Made by a program: the position numbers and the translations under genes
Shown: one piece after another, positions 9,103-17,661 of the stretch
Position numbering within the stretch: the stretch's first letter is position 1
How the letters are laid out: the number at the start of each line of letters is the position of its first letter
Assembly: GCF_900090285.1 (NCBI RefSeq)
Contig: NZ_LT607754.1
Coordinates: forward strand, 6,598,001 to 6,662,000
Direction: 5' to 3'
DNA from: Micromonospora inositola
GTDB lineage: Bacteria > Actinomycetota > Actinomycetes > Mycobacteriales > Micromonosporaceae
Length of the DNA: 64,000 nucleotides
Notes under the pieces: generated by a model
Seen by the model: only the letters and a program-made list of their open reading frames with translations
Databases searched by the model: none
Told to the model about the DNA's origin: nothing

Positions 9103-10093
9103 ATGGTGCGGCCACCGGTGGAGCCGATGCTGGCGAAATCCGTCGACACCGTGCCGCGAGGGCGAGGGCTGGCCTACGAGCCGAAGTGGGACGGCTGGCG
9201 CGCCATCGCGTTCCGCCACCACGAGGGGGTGTGCCTGCAGTCCCGAGCCGGCCGCGACCTCGGCGCCTACTTCCCCGACGTCATCGACGCCGTCACCGCA
9301 GCGGTGGCACCCGGCGCGGTGCTCGACGGTGAGCTCGTGGTCTGGGAGGCAGACCGGACCGACTTCTCCCTCCTGCAGCGGCGGGTCACCGCCGGCGCCC
9401 AGCGCGCGACCCTGGCGAGGCGCCACCCGGCCCACTACGTGGTCTTCGACCTCCTCAGCGCCCCACCGGGCCTGCCTCTGCTGGACAAGCCCCTCGCCGA
9501 GCGACGCGCCCTGCTGACGTCGCTGCTCGCCGACGCACCAGCACAGCTCACCCTGTCACCGCAGAGCACCGACGTCGGCCACGCCACCGAGTGGCTGCAC
9601 ACCTGGACCGCCGCCGGCATCGAAGGGGTCATGATCAAGCGGCTCGACGGACGCTACGAGCCCGGTAGGCGAGCCTGGCAGAAGTACCGCGCCTACCACA
9701 CCACCGAAGCCATCATCGGCGGCGTCAACCCCCACCTCACCAACCCGGAAATCCTCCTGCTCGGCCGCCTCGACGAGGGCGGACGACTCCGCTACACCGG
9801 CCGCACCCACGCCCTGCGACCGGATCAGCGCGCCGAGCTGGCCACCCTGCTCACCCCTCACCCCTCACCCGACCGGACCAGGCAAGCCCGCCCACCCGTG
9901 GCCGCAGCCGCTGCCCGCCTCCTGGACGGGGCAGCTCGACCGGCCGCAACCCCTCCCCTACACCCCGGTCGTGCCGGCCATCGCCGCGGAGATCGAGGTC
10001 GACACCGCCTACGAGCACCACCTCGTCCGCTACCGACGCCCACGCCTCGACCTCGCCATCGCCGACGTCCCCCGACTCGACGGCCAACCCTGA
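9103..10093 (+). pseudogene. ATP-dependent DNA ligase, frameshifted at a 7-bp repeat
   Basis: The first 250 codons encode the adenylation domain of a LigC/LigD-like ligase: MLAKSVDTVP, EPKWDGWRAI (Lys of KxDG is the AMP-accepting residue), VLDGELVVWE, VFDLLS, GIEGVMIKR and the YRAYHTTEAIIGG end motif. After LLTPHP the frame changes by one base; the expected C-terminus (HPWPQPLPASWTGQLDRPQP, then TAYEHHLVRYRRPRL) is intact in the next frame and stops at 10091. The shift coincides with a TCACCCC tandem repeat at 9851-9870; removing one 7-base unit restores a 327-residue protein exactly. As written the product would have a long wrong Arg/Pro-rich tail to 10395. Likely inactive in this state or switchable. 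Confidence 0.85.
9851..9870 (+). repeat. 7-bp tandem repeat (TCACCCC, about 2.9 units) inside the ligase gene
   Basis: Two full units TCACCCC at 9851-9857 and 9858-9864 are followed by TCACCC. The unit length is not a multiple of three, so gain or loss of one copy switches the frame. The version with one unit fewer reads the normal ligase C-terminus. Confidence 0.9.
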
Positions 10094-11158
10094 CGCCCAC
10101 CGGCACCGCCATCCAGCCAAGGCGGCCGGTCCGCGACTCACAGAACGCCTCGCGCCGGCCTCTAGCACACCCGGAGCATGATCAGGGCGTTATCCACAGC
10201 CCCCGACGTCGTCCACAGCTCGCGGCCTCCCCATGGCGCGGCAGCGGGCTCGACGATGAAACTGAACTGGTCGGCGAGGCCGCCGCCCGGCTGCTGGCCA
10301 CGGCCACATGCAGGTGGAGCAGCCCCAGCCGCAGGCCACCGACCAGCCGGTCCCCGCGCCGGTCAGACGGCACGGGGACCGGCTTGCGTCCTTGACCCGG
10401 CAGCAGCCGGAGCCCGTGAGGCCCTCATGCAGGTCTCAGCGCAGGTCCCATGCCTTTGCCCCGTCCGGTGTCCGGCGCGCATCTACACGACGACCGCCTA
10501 TGGGCTCATGTCGAACATCGGCAATTGGCAGGTGCAGCGCAATCAACATCGCCGAGATCTGCATCGACAGGAGCCGGTTCACTATCCGGACCGCCTCGCC
10601 CGACAGGCAGGGATGTGTCCCGGCAACCACGAATCCGCCGGCAAACACCACGGCGAAGCATTCCGCAAGGACGATGCCTACCTCCGGCCCTTGCCGACCA
10701 TCCGACGGGCCCGTGAGGGTCAGCCTCGCAGGCGCATCCGCCGCCCAGTAGGCGGACGTGGAACGTGTGGGGCTGACGGTAATTTGGCGTTGTCCGGCTC
10801 GGCGGTTGCCCCCGTGGCCTCCGAGCCGGACCTCCTGCCATGCATCCCCCTCAGTCGACGGTGAGGTCAGCCTGCCCGTACACACGCGGGTCGCCGGGGC
10901 TGATGCTGGCCGTCACGCCGCCTCAAGCCCTGGGGCGGGTCTTCGTACATGCCGCAGGTGGTGTGGTCAGCGGCCGGGCGCTGGGGCAGCTGATGTCAGG
11001 CCTGCTGCCTGGCCCTGCCGCAACGACCGCGACCAGGGCACCGTCCGGGCGCGGGCTGCTGGTCTCCAACTTGGACGGCACGCTGATGAGCGCGGCCGAC
11101 AGCGCCGCGAAAACTGACGGCTGTGGGCTGACGGCGATGGCCAACCAGCGCGAGCCCT
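10094..11158. other. Gene-poor stretch
   Basis: About 1.06 kb with no gene I can defend. Overlapping frames on both strands show no domain pattern. A minus-strand frame at 10436-10885 has one hydrophobic run (CFAVVFAGGFVVAG) but no start context. A single DnaA-box-like TTATCCACA occurs at 10189. The base composition is less strongly GC-biased than in neighbouring genes, suggesting decayed DNA. Confidence 0.45.
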
Positions 11159-11290
11159 TTACGCAGTGTTGCCAGACAACGAGGAAATCGCCCGTCCGGT
11201 CTCTCCACGCCGGCATACCTCGACGAACTCCGGCGTGAACGCCCTGCGAGGCCGGCGCGGCTTCTTTCCCATGCCTTCCATGATGAACAT
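11159..11290 (-). pseudogene. IS3-family OrfA N-terminal remnant
   Basis: From ATG 11290 the minus strand reads MGKKPRRPRRAFTPEFVEVC and then RRGETGRAISSLSG before a stop at 11159. The pattern matches the N-terminus of OrfA of IS3 elements (KKRRRPRRSFTPEFKAEIVELCxRGDRS), which begins a helix-turn-helix. A short internal deletion (KAEI missing) and loss of frame after 43 residues show it is dead. AGGATG and GGAGG lie upstream of the start. It may belong to the same lost element type as the OrfB scrap at about 4.1 kb. Confidence 0.5.
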
Positions 11291-11467
11291 CCTCCCAGGG
11301 GCTCACAGCCCCCACAGATCTCGGATGTCAGTCAAACCGGGTCAGGCCCAGGCTGCCAGGACCGAGGCGGGGGCGGGAATCTTCGCTCTGGCGGGGCCGG
11401 CCGGCTCACCGCCCGCCGACGACCTCACACGAGAGCGGGCCGGCCAGTCCTGCCGCCGCGGCCCACG

Positions 11468-11764
11468 CTACTGCTTCTCGTTCTGCCGAAGGGCTTCCTC
11501 GAGTTGGTCTTCCAAGATGATGATCCGGCAGGCCGCCTCCAGGGCGGTGCCCTGGTCGACCATCTCGCGGGCCCGGGCGGCCAGGCGCAACTGGTAGCGC
11601 GAGTAGCGGCGGTGCCCGCCGCTGGAGCGGTGCGGGTCGATCCATTTGGCCTCGTCCAGGCGACGCAGGAAGTCCTGCGAGGTGCCGAGCATCTCCGCGG
11701 CCTGGCCGATGGTGTAGGCGGGGTAGTCCTCGTCGCCGAACATGTCATCGGGGTTTCGCCCCAT
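11468..11764 (-). CDS. MerR-type HTH regulator
   Basis: 98 residues. YTIGQAAEMLGTSQDFLRRLDEA (residues 17-39) is the MerR helix-turn-helix, followed by the wing [17 protein letters not shown] and a helix ending in a short coiled coil (LEDQLEEALRQNEKQ) suited to dimerisation. It lacks any effector domain, so it resembles the small BldC-like MerR proteins that act by DNA binding alone. GGAGG lies 4-5 bases before ATG 11764, and a perfect GC-rich hairpin sits just upstream. No target gene is adjacent. Confidence 0.85.
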   Translation of the reverse strand: MGRNPDDMFGDEDYPAYTIGQAAEMLGTSQDFLRRLDEAKWIDPHRSSGGHRRYSRYQLRLAARAREMVDQGTALEAACRIIILEDQLEEALRQNEKQ

Positions 11765-11780
11765 GTCACCTCCACGTCGA

Positions 11781-11808
11781 GGGCCCCGGCGCTTACGCGC
11801 CGGGGCCC
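11781..11808 (-). promoter_or_regulatory. Perfect 12-bp hairpin in the leader of the MerR gene
   Basis: GGGCCCCGGCGC, loop TTAC, GCGCCGGGGCCC. On the transcribed strand it ends 16 bases before the ATG and about 10 bases before the ribosome site. There is no T-run, so it could be a terminator for upstream transcription, an RNA-stability element or a translational control hairpin. The rest of 11809-12243 shows no gene. Confidence 0.5.
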
Positions 11809-12243
11809 AGGGTTACGGGTCAGAACACCATCTGCCGACAGGAACGTCGGCTTCTCGTATCCGCACCAGCCGCCAGAGAAGGCTTCGGGTGCGAGGATCG
11901 CATATGCGTGACCGGAGACCACCTCTCGTTCGATGGAAACTGCGGTGTCCGCCCGGCCTGACAAGACGGCCAACGGCGGGCGATCCAGCGGTGTACGGCC
12001 CTCCCTTTCCTCTGCTACTTCTTTCCCTTACTGACGTACGGTCCACCTGTGTCGGAACCCACGCGACTTCATGGCCCCTACACGGCGAACATCAGCTGGA
12101 GCCGAGGGCATGTCCGGAGCCGAACTCGAGTCGTTCTTCGCCCATGCGGAAGGGAGCGTGTCCGCCGCGGGGCGATCGGCCGTTGGGCCTGGAATACGCA
12201 GCGAGGACCGCGCCGAGGAGGAGTCGGCGCCGCGCCAATAGTG

Positions 12244-12286
12244 CGGGTGCACCTGTTGCTGCGGTCGCGACAACAGGGTGCACCCG
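12244..12286 (-). terminator. Hairpin terminator of the first catabolic operon
   Basis: CGGGTGCACCTGTTG (12244-12258) pairs with CAACAGGGTGCACCCG (12271-12286) with one bulged base and a 12-base loop. It begins 9 bases after the stop of the last operon gene (ferredoxin). No U-tract follows, which is common for actinomycete terminators. Confidence 0.65.
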
Positions 12287-12294
12287 AACCGGGC

Positions 12295-12627
12295 TCAGGA
12301 TGCGTCGTGCGCGGCCGTTGCGGGAAGGGCCGCGACCAGCGCATGGTCGCGGCCCAGCGGCCCGACGCGCTTGGCGCCGCCGGGCGAGCCCAGCCCCGTG
12401 AAGAACTCGGCGTTGACCTCGGCGAAGTGCCGGCTCTGGGCCGGCAGGTCCTCGTCGTAGAAGATCGCCTGGACAGGGCAGGCCGGCAGGCAGGCGCCGC
12501 AGTCGACGCACTCGTCGGGGTGGATGTAGAGCATCCGGTCCCCCTCGTAGATGCAGTCGACCGGGCACTGCTTGCGGCAGGACTTGTCGTTGACGTCCAC
12601 ACAGGCGTCGGTGACGACGTATGGCAT
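12295..12627 (-). CDS. fdxA: 7Fe ferredoxin ([3Fe-4S][4Fe-4S])
   Basis: 110 residues. Eight cysteines are placed as in FdxA proteins: C9, C17, C21, C25 in the first cluster region (ACVDVNDKSCRKQCPVDC) and C40, C43, C46, C50 in the second (ECVDCGACLPACP). The C-terminal third (FAEVNAEFFTGLGSPGGA) is the usual FdxA tail. It is the last gene of the operon, 50 bases after an FprA-type reductase. The pair most likely delivers electrons from NADPH to the Rieske dioxygenase encoded 15 kb upstream. Small soluble cytoplasmic carrier. Confidence 0.93.
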   Translation of the reverse strand: MPYVVTDACVDVNDKSCRKQCPVDCIYEGDRMLYIHPDECVDCGACLPACPVQAIFYDEDLPAQSRHFAEVNAEFFTGLGSPGGAKRVGPLGRDHALVAALPATAAHDAS

Positions 12628-12677
12628 CGGCGGTCTCCCGTCGGGCTAGGCGATAAAGGTGGTGAGCGGCGGCGGGG

Positions 12678-14033
12678 TCAACGGGCCGCCGCGGTGGTGG
12701 ACGCGGCGTTCTCGCGCAGGCGCCGCCAGTCGGGGATCTTGACCCGGCCGCGGCCGTCCGGCCGCCCCTCCACGGCCTCCGCACCGTCGATGGCCAGCCA
12801 TCCCGCGTACGTGACCGCGTTCACCCCGCGCTCGCGGAGCAGATCGTCCAGGCGTCGGGTCGGGGACGCGGCGGCCCGCCGGGAAAGATCGTCGAGAACC
12901 GACTCGACCGTTTCCTCCGCGTCGGGCTTGTTCGTGCCGATCACGCCGGAGGGTCCGCGCTTCAGCCAGCCGGCGACGTACTCACCCGGGCGGATCCCGA
13001 CGGCCGGCCCGATCACCCGGCCCGCGTCGTTGGGCACGCACGCCCGGAGAGGATCGAACGGCAGGCCCACCGGCGGAGCGGCGACATACCCGACGCAGCG
13101 CACAACCAGCCCGGCCGGCAGCAGGTCGGGCCGTCCGTCGCCGCCGGCCGGGGCGCCGGGACGGGTGCGTGCCACGGTGACGGCGTCAACCTTGCCGGTC
13201 CCCGACAGCTCGACCGGAGACGTCCAGAAATGCAGGAAGGCGCGGCGGCTGGCACCGGTCGGCTCCCTCGCCGCCAGCTCGCACAGGACAGCCGCCGTGC
13301 TCAGCGACGGGTGTGCCGCGCCTCGGAGCCGGTCGAGGTCCGAGGGGTCCACGAACCAGTCCACGTCCTCGACACGGCCGAGGTCCCGCAGCTCCTTCGG
13401 CGTGAACCTGACGTGCTCCGGGCCGCGCCGCACCAGGATGTGCACGTCGCGCACGGCGCTCGCCTCGAACACCCGCAGCACGTCGAGGGGGACGTCGGTG
13501 GGGCGCAGGACCTCCGGTGACTGCAGCAGCATGCGGGCGACGTCGAGGGCCACGTTCCCCGCGCCGACGACGACGGCGGTCCGCGCCCGGAGAGCGTCCA
13601 GCGCGACCGCGTCGGGGTGACCGCTGTACCAGGAGACCAGCTCTCCGGCGGACATGCTGCCGGGCAGGTCCTCGCCGGGGATCCCGAGCGTGCGCTCCGC
13701 GGCGGCGCCCGTGCAGTAGACCACCGCGTCGTAGTGCGCCCTCAGTTCCTCGGCGGACACGTCGCGGCCGACCTCCACGTCGCCCAGGAACCGGACCCTC
13801 GGGTCCTCGAGCGTGCGCCGCAACGTGTTCGCCACGGCCTTCATCCGCACGTGGTCGGGCGCGACGCCGTAGCGGATCAGTCCGTACGGCGTGGGAAGCC
13901 GGTCGAGCACGTCGACGAGCACCGGCAACCGGTCCTGCTCGACCAGCGCCTGTGCGGCGTACAGGCCCGACGGTCCCGCGCCAACGACGGCGACGCGCGG
14001 CGGTGGCGCTCCGGTCCCCAGGTGTGCCGTCAC
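12678..14033 (-). CDS. fprA: FprA-type ferredoxin-NADP reductase
   Basis: 451 residues. FAD-binding GAGPSGLYAAQALVEQ at residues 18-33, then DRLPTPYGLIRYGVAPDH, the signature of the adrenodoxin-reductase branch. The NADP-binding VVVGAGNVALDVARML is near residues 155-170 and the C-terminal GWLKRGPSGVIGTNKPDAEE motif is conserved. The enzyme passes electrons from NADPH to ferredoxin, here probably the 7Fe ferredoxin next door. GTG 14033 overlaps the preceding hydratase stop (GTGA), indicating coupled translation. This branch is unusual as a partner for Rieske dioxygenases, which more often use BphA4-like reductases. Confidence 0.93.
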   Translation of the reverse strand: MTAHLGTGAPPPRVAVVGAGPSGLYAAQALVEQDRLPVLVDVLDRLPTPYGLIRYGVAPDHVRMKAVANTLRRTLEDPRVRFLGDVEVGRDVSAEELRAHYDAVVYCTGAAAERTLGIPGEDLPGSMSAGELVSWYSGHPDAVALDALRARTAVVVGAGNVALDVARMLLQSPEVLRPTDVPLDVLRVFEASAVRDVHILVRRGPEHVRFTPKELRDLGRVEDVDWFVDPSDLDRLRGAAHPSLSTAAVLCELAAREPTGASRRAFLHFWTSPVELSGTGKVDAVTVARTRPGAPAGGDGRPDLLPAGLVVRCVGYVAAPPVGLPFDPLRACVPNDAGRVIGPAVGIRPGEYVAGWLKRGPSGVIGTNKPDAEETVESVLDDLSRRAAASPTRRLDDLLRERGVNAVTYAGWLAIDGAEAVEGRPDGRGRVKIPDWRRLRENAASTTAAAR

Positions 14034-14827
14034 GCGAACGACACCGCCACCGAGCCAAGGCCCGCGAAAGAGGCGTGGAACGTGTCGCCCGATCCGGCGT
14101 CCAGCGCCTTGCAGGGGGAGCCGGGGAGGATCACGTCTCCCTCGGCGAGGGCGATGTCGAACTCCTCGAGCTTGTGCGCCAGCCAGCAGATGGACAGCAC
14201 CGGGCCGCCCAGCACCGCGTCCATGGTCCCCGAGGCCTCCGCTCGGCAGTTGCGGGACAGCACGACCTCCAGCGCGGTGAGGTCCAGGTCCCGCGGCTCC
14301 ACAGCGGACTCGCCGAGCACGAACCGGGCCGACGAGCCGTTGTCGGCGACCGTGTCCGCCCAGCGGATCCGCCAGTCACGGACCCGGCTGTCGACCACCT
14401 CGAGGGCCGGGTGGATCGACGCCGTGCACCGCAGCACGTCCTCCGGTGTCGTGGCGCGGCCGGGCAGCGGCGCGGCGAGGACGAAGGCGATCTCCGGCTC
14501 AACCTTCGGCGCGATGAGTTCGGCACGGCGGATCGTGCCCCCGTCGGCAACCGACATCACATCGAACAGGTGCCCGTAGTCGGGCTCGTCGACGCCGATC
14601 AACTGCTGCATGGCGGCGCTGGTGAGCCCGATCTTCTTCCCCACGACCCGGTGTCCCGCCCCGCGTCGCATGTCCGCGACGGCCAGTTGGACCGCATAGG
14701 CGTCCTCGGGCCGCAACGGCGGTTCCGCCTCGGTCAGGGGCGGCACGGGACGCGTCGTCGTCTCGGCCTCCCAGAGCCGGTCGGCCAATGCCTGGATGCG
14801 CTCGCGGGAGCGCTCTTCTCCACTCAT
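14030..14827 (-). CDS. mhpD: 2-keto-4-pentenoate hydratase / 4-oxalocrotonate decarboxylase family (copy 1)
   Basis: 265 residues from ATG 14827. Conserved features of the family: HRVVGKKIGLTSAAMQQLIG, then VEPEIAFVLAAPL (metal ligands Glu), LEVVDSRV and VADNGSSARFVLG. The hydratase adds water to 2-hydroxypenta-2,4-dienoate to give 4-hydroxy-2-oxovalerate. Decarboxylase and hydratase members cannot be separated by eye; the hydratase role is favoured because aldolase and acetaldehyde dehydrogenase genes lie directly upstream. Separated from the aldolase by 47 bases and overlapping the reductase start by 4. Confidence 0.9.
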   Translation of the reverse strand: MSGEERSRERIQALADRLWEAETTTRPVPPLTEAEPPLRPEDAYAVQLAVADMRRGAGHRVVGKKIGLTSAAMQQLIGVDEPDYGHLFDVMSVADGGTIRRAELIAPKVEPEIAFVLAAPLPGRATTPEDVLRCTASIHPALEVVDSRVRDWRIRWADTVADNGSSARFVLGESAVEPRDLDLTALEVVLSRNCRAEASGTMDAVLGGPVLSICWLAHKLEEFDIALAEGDVILPGSPCKALDAGSGDTFHASFAGLGSVAVSFA

Positions 14828-14874
14828 CCGTCCCGTCCTCACCGCTGTGTCGGCCCGCCTCGGCAGCATCGTCG

Positions 14875-15888
14875 TCAGCCGACCCGACCCGACGCCATCC
14901 GGGCGGCCACGTCGACGATCAGGTCCTCCTGGCCACCGACCGGCTTGGCCTTGCTCACCTCGATCAGGAGGTCCTTGAGCGGGACGCCGAACCGGTCCGA
15001 GGCGCGCTCGGCATGGAGGAGGAAGGAGGAGTAGAGACCCGTACGGCCGAGCAGCAGCGCCGCCCTGTCCACCACCTGGGCGCGCGGCATGACCGGCCGG
15101 ACGACCTCCTCGGCCGCGTCCATGAGCTGGAACGAGTCGATGCCGGTCTCGATGTCGAGCTGCTCGCAGACGGCGGCGAAGATCTCGGTCGGCGTGTTGC
15201 CGGCGCCGGCGCCGAGACCGCAGCTGCAACCGTCGATCCAGGTCGCGCCGCTCTCGACGGCCGCGATCGAGTTGGCCACCGACAGGCTGAGGTTCTCGTG
15301 CGCGTGGACGCCGACCTCGACGGAGGCGGGCAGCGTCTCGCGCAGCAGCCGGACACGGTCGCGCACGCCGCTGGGGGTGAGCGCGCCCGCGGAGTCGGTC
15401 ACGTAGACGATCTCGGCGCCCGCGTCCGCCATGATGGTGGCCTGTTTCGCCAGCTCCTCCGGACGGGCCATGTGCGCCAGCATCAGGAACCCGACGGCCG
15501 TCATCCCGAGGTCCCGGGCCAGACCGAGATGCTGGAGCGAAATGTCGGCCTCGGTGCAGTGGGTCGCCACCCGGGCCACCGAGACACCGATGTCCGCGGC
15601 GCGCTGCAGGTCGGCCTTGACGCCGATGCCGGGGACGAGGAGCACCGCGATCTTCGCGGTCTTCGCTGCCTCGACCGCGACCTTGAGCAGGTCGAACTCC
15701 GACTGCTCGGAGAAGCCGTAATTGAACGAGGATCCGCCAAGGCCGTCGCCGTGGCTCACCTCGATGACCGGGACGTGTGCCTCGTCGAGCGCGGCGACGA
15801 CGTCCCGCACCTCCTGGCCGACGAACTTGTGGGACTTGGCGTGGCTCCCGTCCCGCAGGGTGGAGTCGCAGACCGTGATCGGGCTCAT
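14875..15888 (-). CDS. mhpE: 4-hydroxy-2-oxovalerate aldolase (copy 1)
   Basis: 337 residues. TIM-barrel aldolase: [16 protein letters not shown] (divalent metal Asp and catalytic Arg), [43 protein letters not shown] (His metal ligands) and the C-terminal communication domain ending [20 protein letters not shown]. It splits 4-hydroxy-2-oxovalerate to pyruvate and acetaldehyde, which passes through a tunnel to the dehydrogenase partner. Its ATG overlaps the stop of the acetaldehyde dehydrogenase gene (ATGA), as expected for subunits of one complex. Confidence 0.95.
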   Translation of the reverse strand: MSPITVCDSTLRDGSHAKSHKFVGQEVRDVVAALDEAHVPVIEVSHGDGLGGSSFNYGFSEQSEFDLLKVAVEAAKTAKIAVLLVPGIGVKADLQRAADIGVSVARVATHCTEADISLQHLGLARDLGMTAVGFLMLAHMARPEELAKQATIMADAGAEIVYVTDSAGALTPSGVRDRVRLLRETLPASVEVGVHAHENLSLSVANSIAAVESGATWIDGCSCGLGAGAGNTPTEIFAAVCEQLDIETGIDSFQLMDAAEEVVRPVMPRAQVVDRAALLLGRTGLYSSFLLHAERASDRFGVPLKDLLIEVSKAKPVGGQEDLIVDVAARMASGRVG

Positions 15889-16778
15889 GGGGCCATCACC
15901 TCGCGCCCGGCGGTGCTCGCGGCCAGCTCCGCGCCGACCCGGACGGCCGCGGCGGTCATGATGTCGAGGTTCCCCGCGTACGGCGGCAGGTAGTCGCCGG
16001 CGCCCTCCACCTCCGTCAGGATCGTCACCCGGCCGTCGTCGAAGAGCGGGTCGGAGCGGAGCCGGTAGCCCGGCACGTACTCCTGGACCCTCGCGACCAT
16101 GCCCAGGACCGCGGCGGCGACACCGTCGCGGTCCGCGTCCCGGTCGACCTGGCAGAACACCGTGTTGCGCATCAGCACCGGCGGGTCCGCCGGATTGAGG
16201 ACGATGATTGCCTTGCCCTTCGTCGCGCGTCCGATGTCCTCCAGCGCCCGGGAGGTGACGTGGGTGAATTCGTCGATGTTCTGCCTCGTCCCCGGTCCTG
16301 CCGAGAGGCTCGCGATGCTCGAGACGGTCTCGGCGTATGCGACCGGGGTGACGGAGCTGACGGCGGCGACCATCGGGACGGTCGCCTGACCGCCGCAGGT
16401 GATCAGGTTGACGTTGTCGGCGTCCTCGTGCTCCGACAGGTTGACGACCGGCACCACACCCGGCCCGAGCTTCGCCGGCGTCAGGTCGACGCACCGCATG
16501 CCCGCGCCGCGCAGCAGCGGCCAACTCGCCCGGTGCGCCGCCGCGGACGTCGCATCGAACACCAGGCTCACGCCGAGCTGCGGACCCTCCTCGACCAGCC
16601 ACGAGACACCCTGGTGTGACGTGGTGAGCCCCCGTGCGCGGGCCCGCGCCAACCCGTCAGACGCGGGATCGATGCCGACCATCGCGACGAGTTCCAGCGC
16701 AGACGACCGGAGGAGCTTCTCCATCAGGTCGGTGCCGATGTTGCCCGAGCCGACGATTGCGCATTTGATACTTGCCAT
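15885..16778 (-). CDS. mhpF: Acetaldehyde dehydrogenase, acylating (copy 1)
   Basis: 297 residues from ATG 16778. Rossmann start [18 protein letters not shown], catalytic Cys128 in [31 protein letters not shown] and the C-terminal [13 protein letters not shown]. Converts acetaldehyde, NAD and CoA to acetyl-CoA; channels the toxic aldehyde from the aldolase encoded immediately after it. A 160-base gap separates it from the enoyl-CoA hydratase gene upstream, and a secondary promoter could sit there, though I see none. Confidence 0.95.
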   Translation of the reverse strand: MASIKCAIVGSGNIGTDLMEKLLRSSALELVAMVGIDPASDGLARARARGLTTSHQGVSWLVEEGPQLGVSLVFDATSAAAHRASWPLLRGAGMRCVDLTPAKLGPGVVPVVNLSEHEDADNVNLITCGGQATVPMVAAVSSVTPVAYAETVSSIASLSAGPGTRQNIDEFTHVTSRALEDIGRATKGKAIIVLNPADPPVLMRNTVFCQVDRDADRDGVAAAVLGMVARVQEYVPGYRLRSDPLFDDGRVTILTEVEGAGDYLPPYAGNLDIMTAAAVRVGAELAASTAGREVMAP

Positions 16779-16938
16779 TTCCGTCCCTTCCCGTGACACG
16801 ACTCGCAGTTCCGCGACCTCGCCTCGCCGCTCGATCGCTCTCGGTTCGAGAAGCACCCGTGACGCCGGTCAACGTGGGAAATCCTGATGTGTGAGGCGCA
16901 GCGCGCGAAAGGGAACCGTTCCGGCTATCGGGACACCG

Positions 16939-17661
16939 TCACGTCCTCGAACGCGCTCTCCTGTCGAAGGACGCACGCATCTGCGTGGCCCAGAGGTCCG
17001 GACGTGGCGGTGGCGCCGCGTCCAGGATCATCCGCTTCATCGCGAGGACGGTGTCCGCGTCGCCGGCCGCGATCCGGCCGGTGAGCCTGGCGACCGCCGG
17101 CTGCAGCTCCTCGCCCGCCACGACCTCGTGAAAGAGCCCGGCCGCGGCGGCCTCGCGTGCGGTCAGGCGGTCGCCCGTGAACAGGAGGCGGGCAGGCGGA
17201 CCGCGTCCGACGGACGCGAGCAGGTTGTGCAGGCTTCCGCTGTCGATCGCCACCCCCACCCTCGACATCGGAAGGCCGAAGGAGGCGTTGGCGGCGGCGA
17301 TCCGCACGTCACTCGCCAGGACGATCTCCGCGCCGCCGCCCACCGCGGCGCCGTTGACCATCGCCACCGTCGGCTTCGGACAGAAGGTGATCGCCGCCAG
17401 CGCGCCGGTCACCGCCGCGCACAGCGCGTCCGCCGCGTCGGCGTCCTCGAACGCCCGTCCGAGCTCGTCGAGGTCCATCCCCGCGGAGAAGTGGCGGGAG
17501 CCGGCGCCCCGGATGACCAGCGCACGCGTCTGCGGGCTGGCGCCCGCGTCCTCGACCGCGGACGTGAGCAGGCGCCAGTCCTCGACGACGAGCGCATTGG
17601 CCCGTTCCGGACGGTCCAGCACCACCCAGGCGACGTGGTCCTCCAGCGACACGGAGATCAC
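16939..17661 (-). CDS. Enoyl-CoA hydratase/isomerase family
   Basis: 240 residues from GTG 17661. Crotonase fold: LDRPERANAL, the oxyanion-hole stretch GAGSRHFSAGMDLDEL, and the second hole KPTVAMVNGAAVGGGAEIVLASDVRIA, followed by FGLPMSRVGV and the helix VLAMKRMILDA. The usual catalytic Glu region reads VGGGAEIVL, and the second Glu position (often in GLPE) is replaced by GLPM, so hydratase activity on a simple enoyl-CoA is not assured. It overlaps the CoA-transferase stop by 4 bases (GTGA). Together they suggest a CoA-bound intermediate in this pathway. Confidence 0.85.
   Translation of the reverse strand: MISVSLEDHVAWVVLDRPERANALVVEDWRLLTSAVEDAGASPQTRALVIRGAGSRHFSAGMDLDELGRAFEDADAADALCAAVTGALAAITFCPKPTVAMVNGAAVGGGAEIVLASDVRIAAANASFGLPMSRVGVAIDSGSLHNLLASVGRGPPARLLFTGDRLTAREAAAAGLFHEVVAGEELQPAVARLTGRIAAGDADTVLAMKRMILDAAPPPRPDLWATQMRASFDRRARSRT

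Noticed and set aside
10189..10197. TTATCCACA, a DnaA-box-like 9-mer
   Set aside because: A single perfect box with no cluster, AT-rich element or replication gene nearby; chance or relic.
12049..13620. 523-codon plus-strand frame over ferredoxin and reductase genes
   Set aside because: Low-complexity Arg/Ser/Pro composition typical of a shadow of a GC-rich gene.
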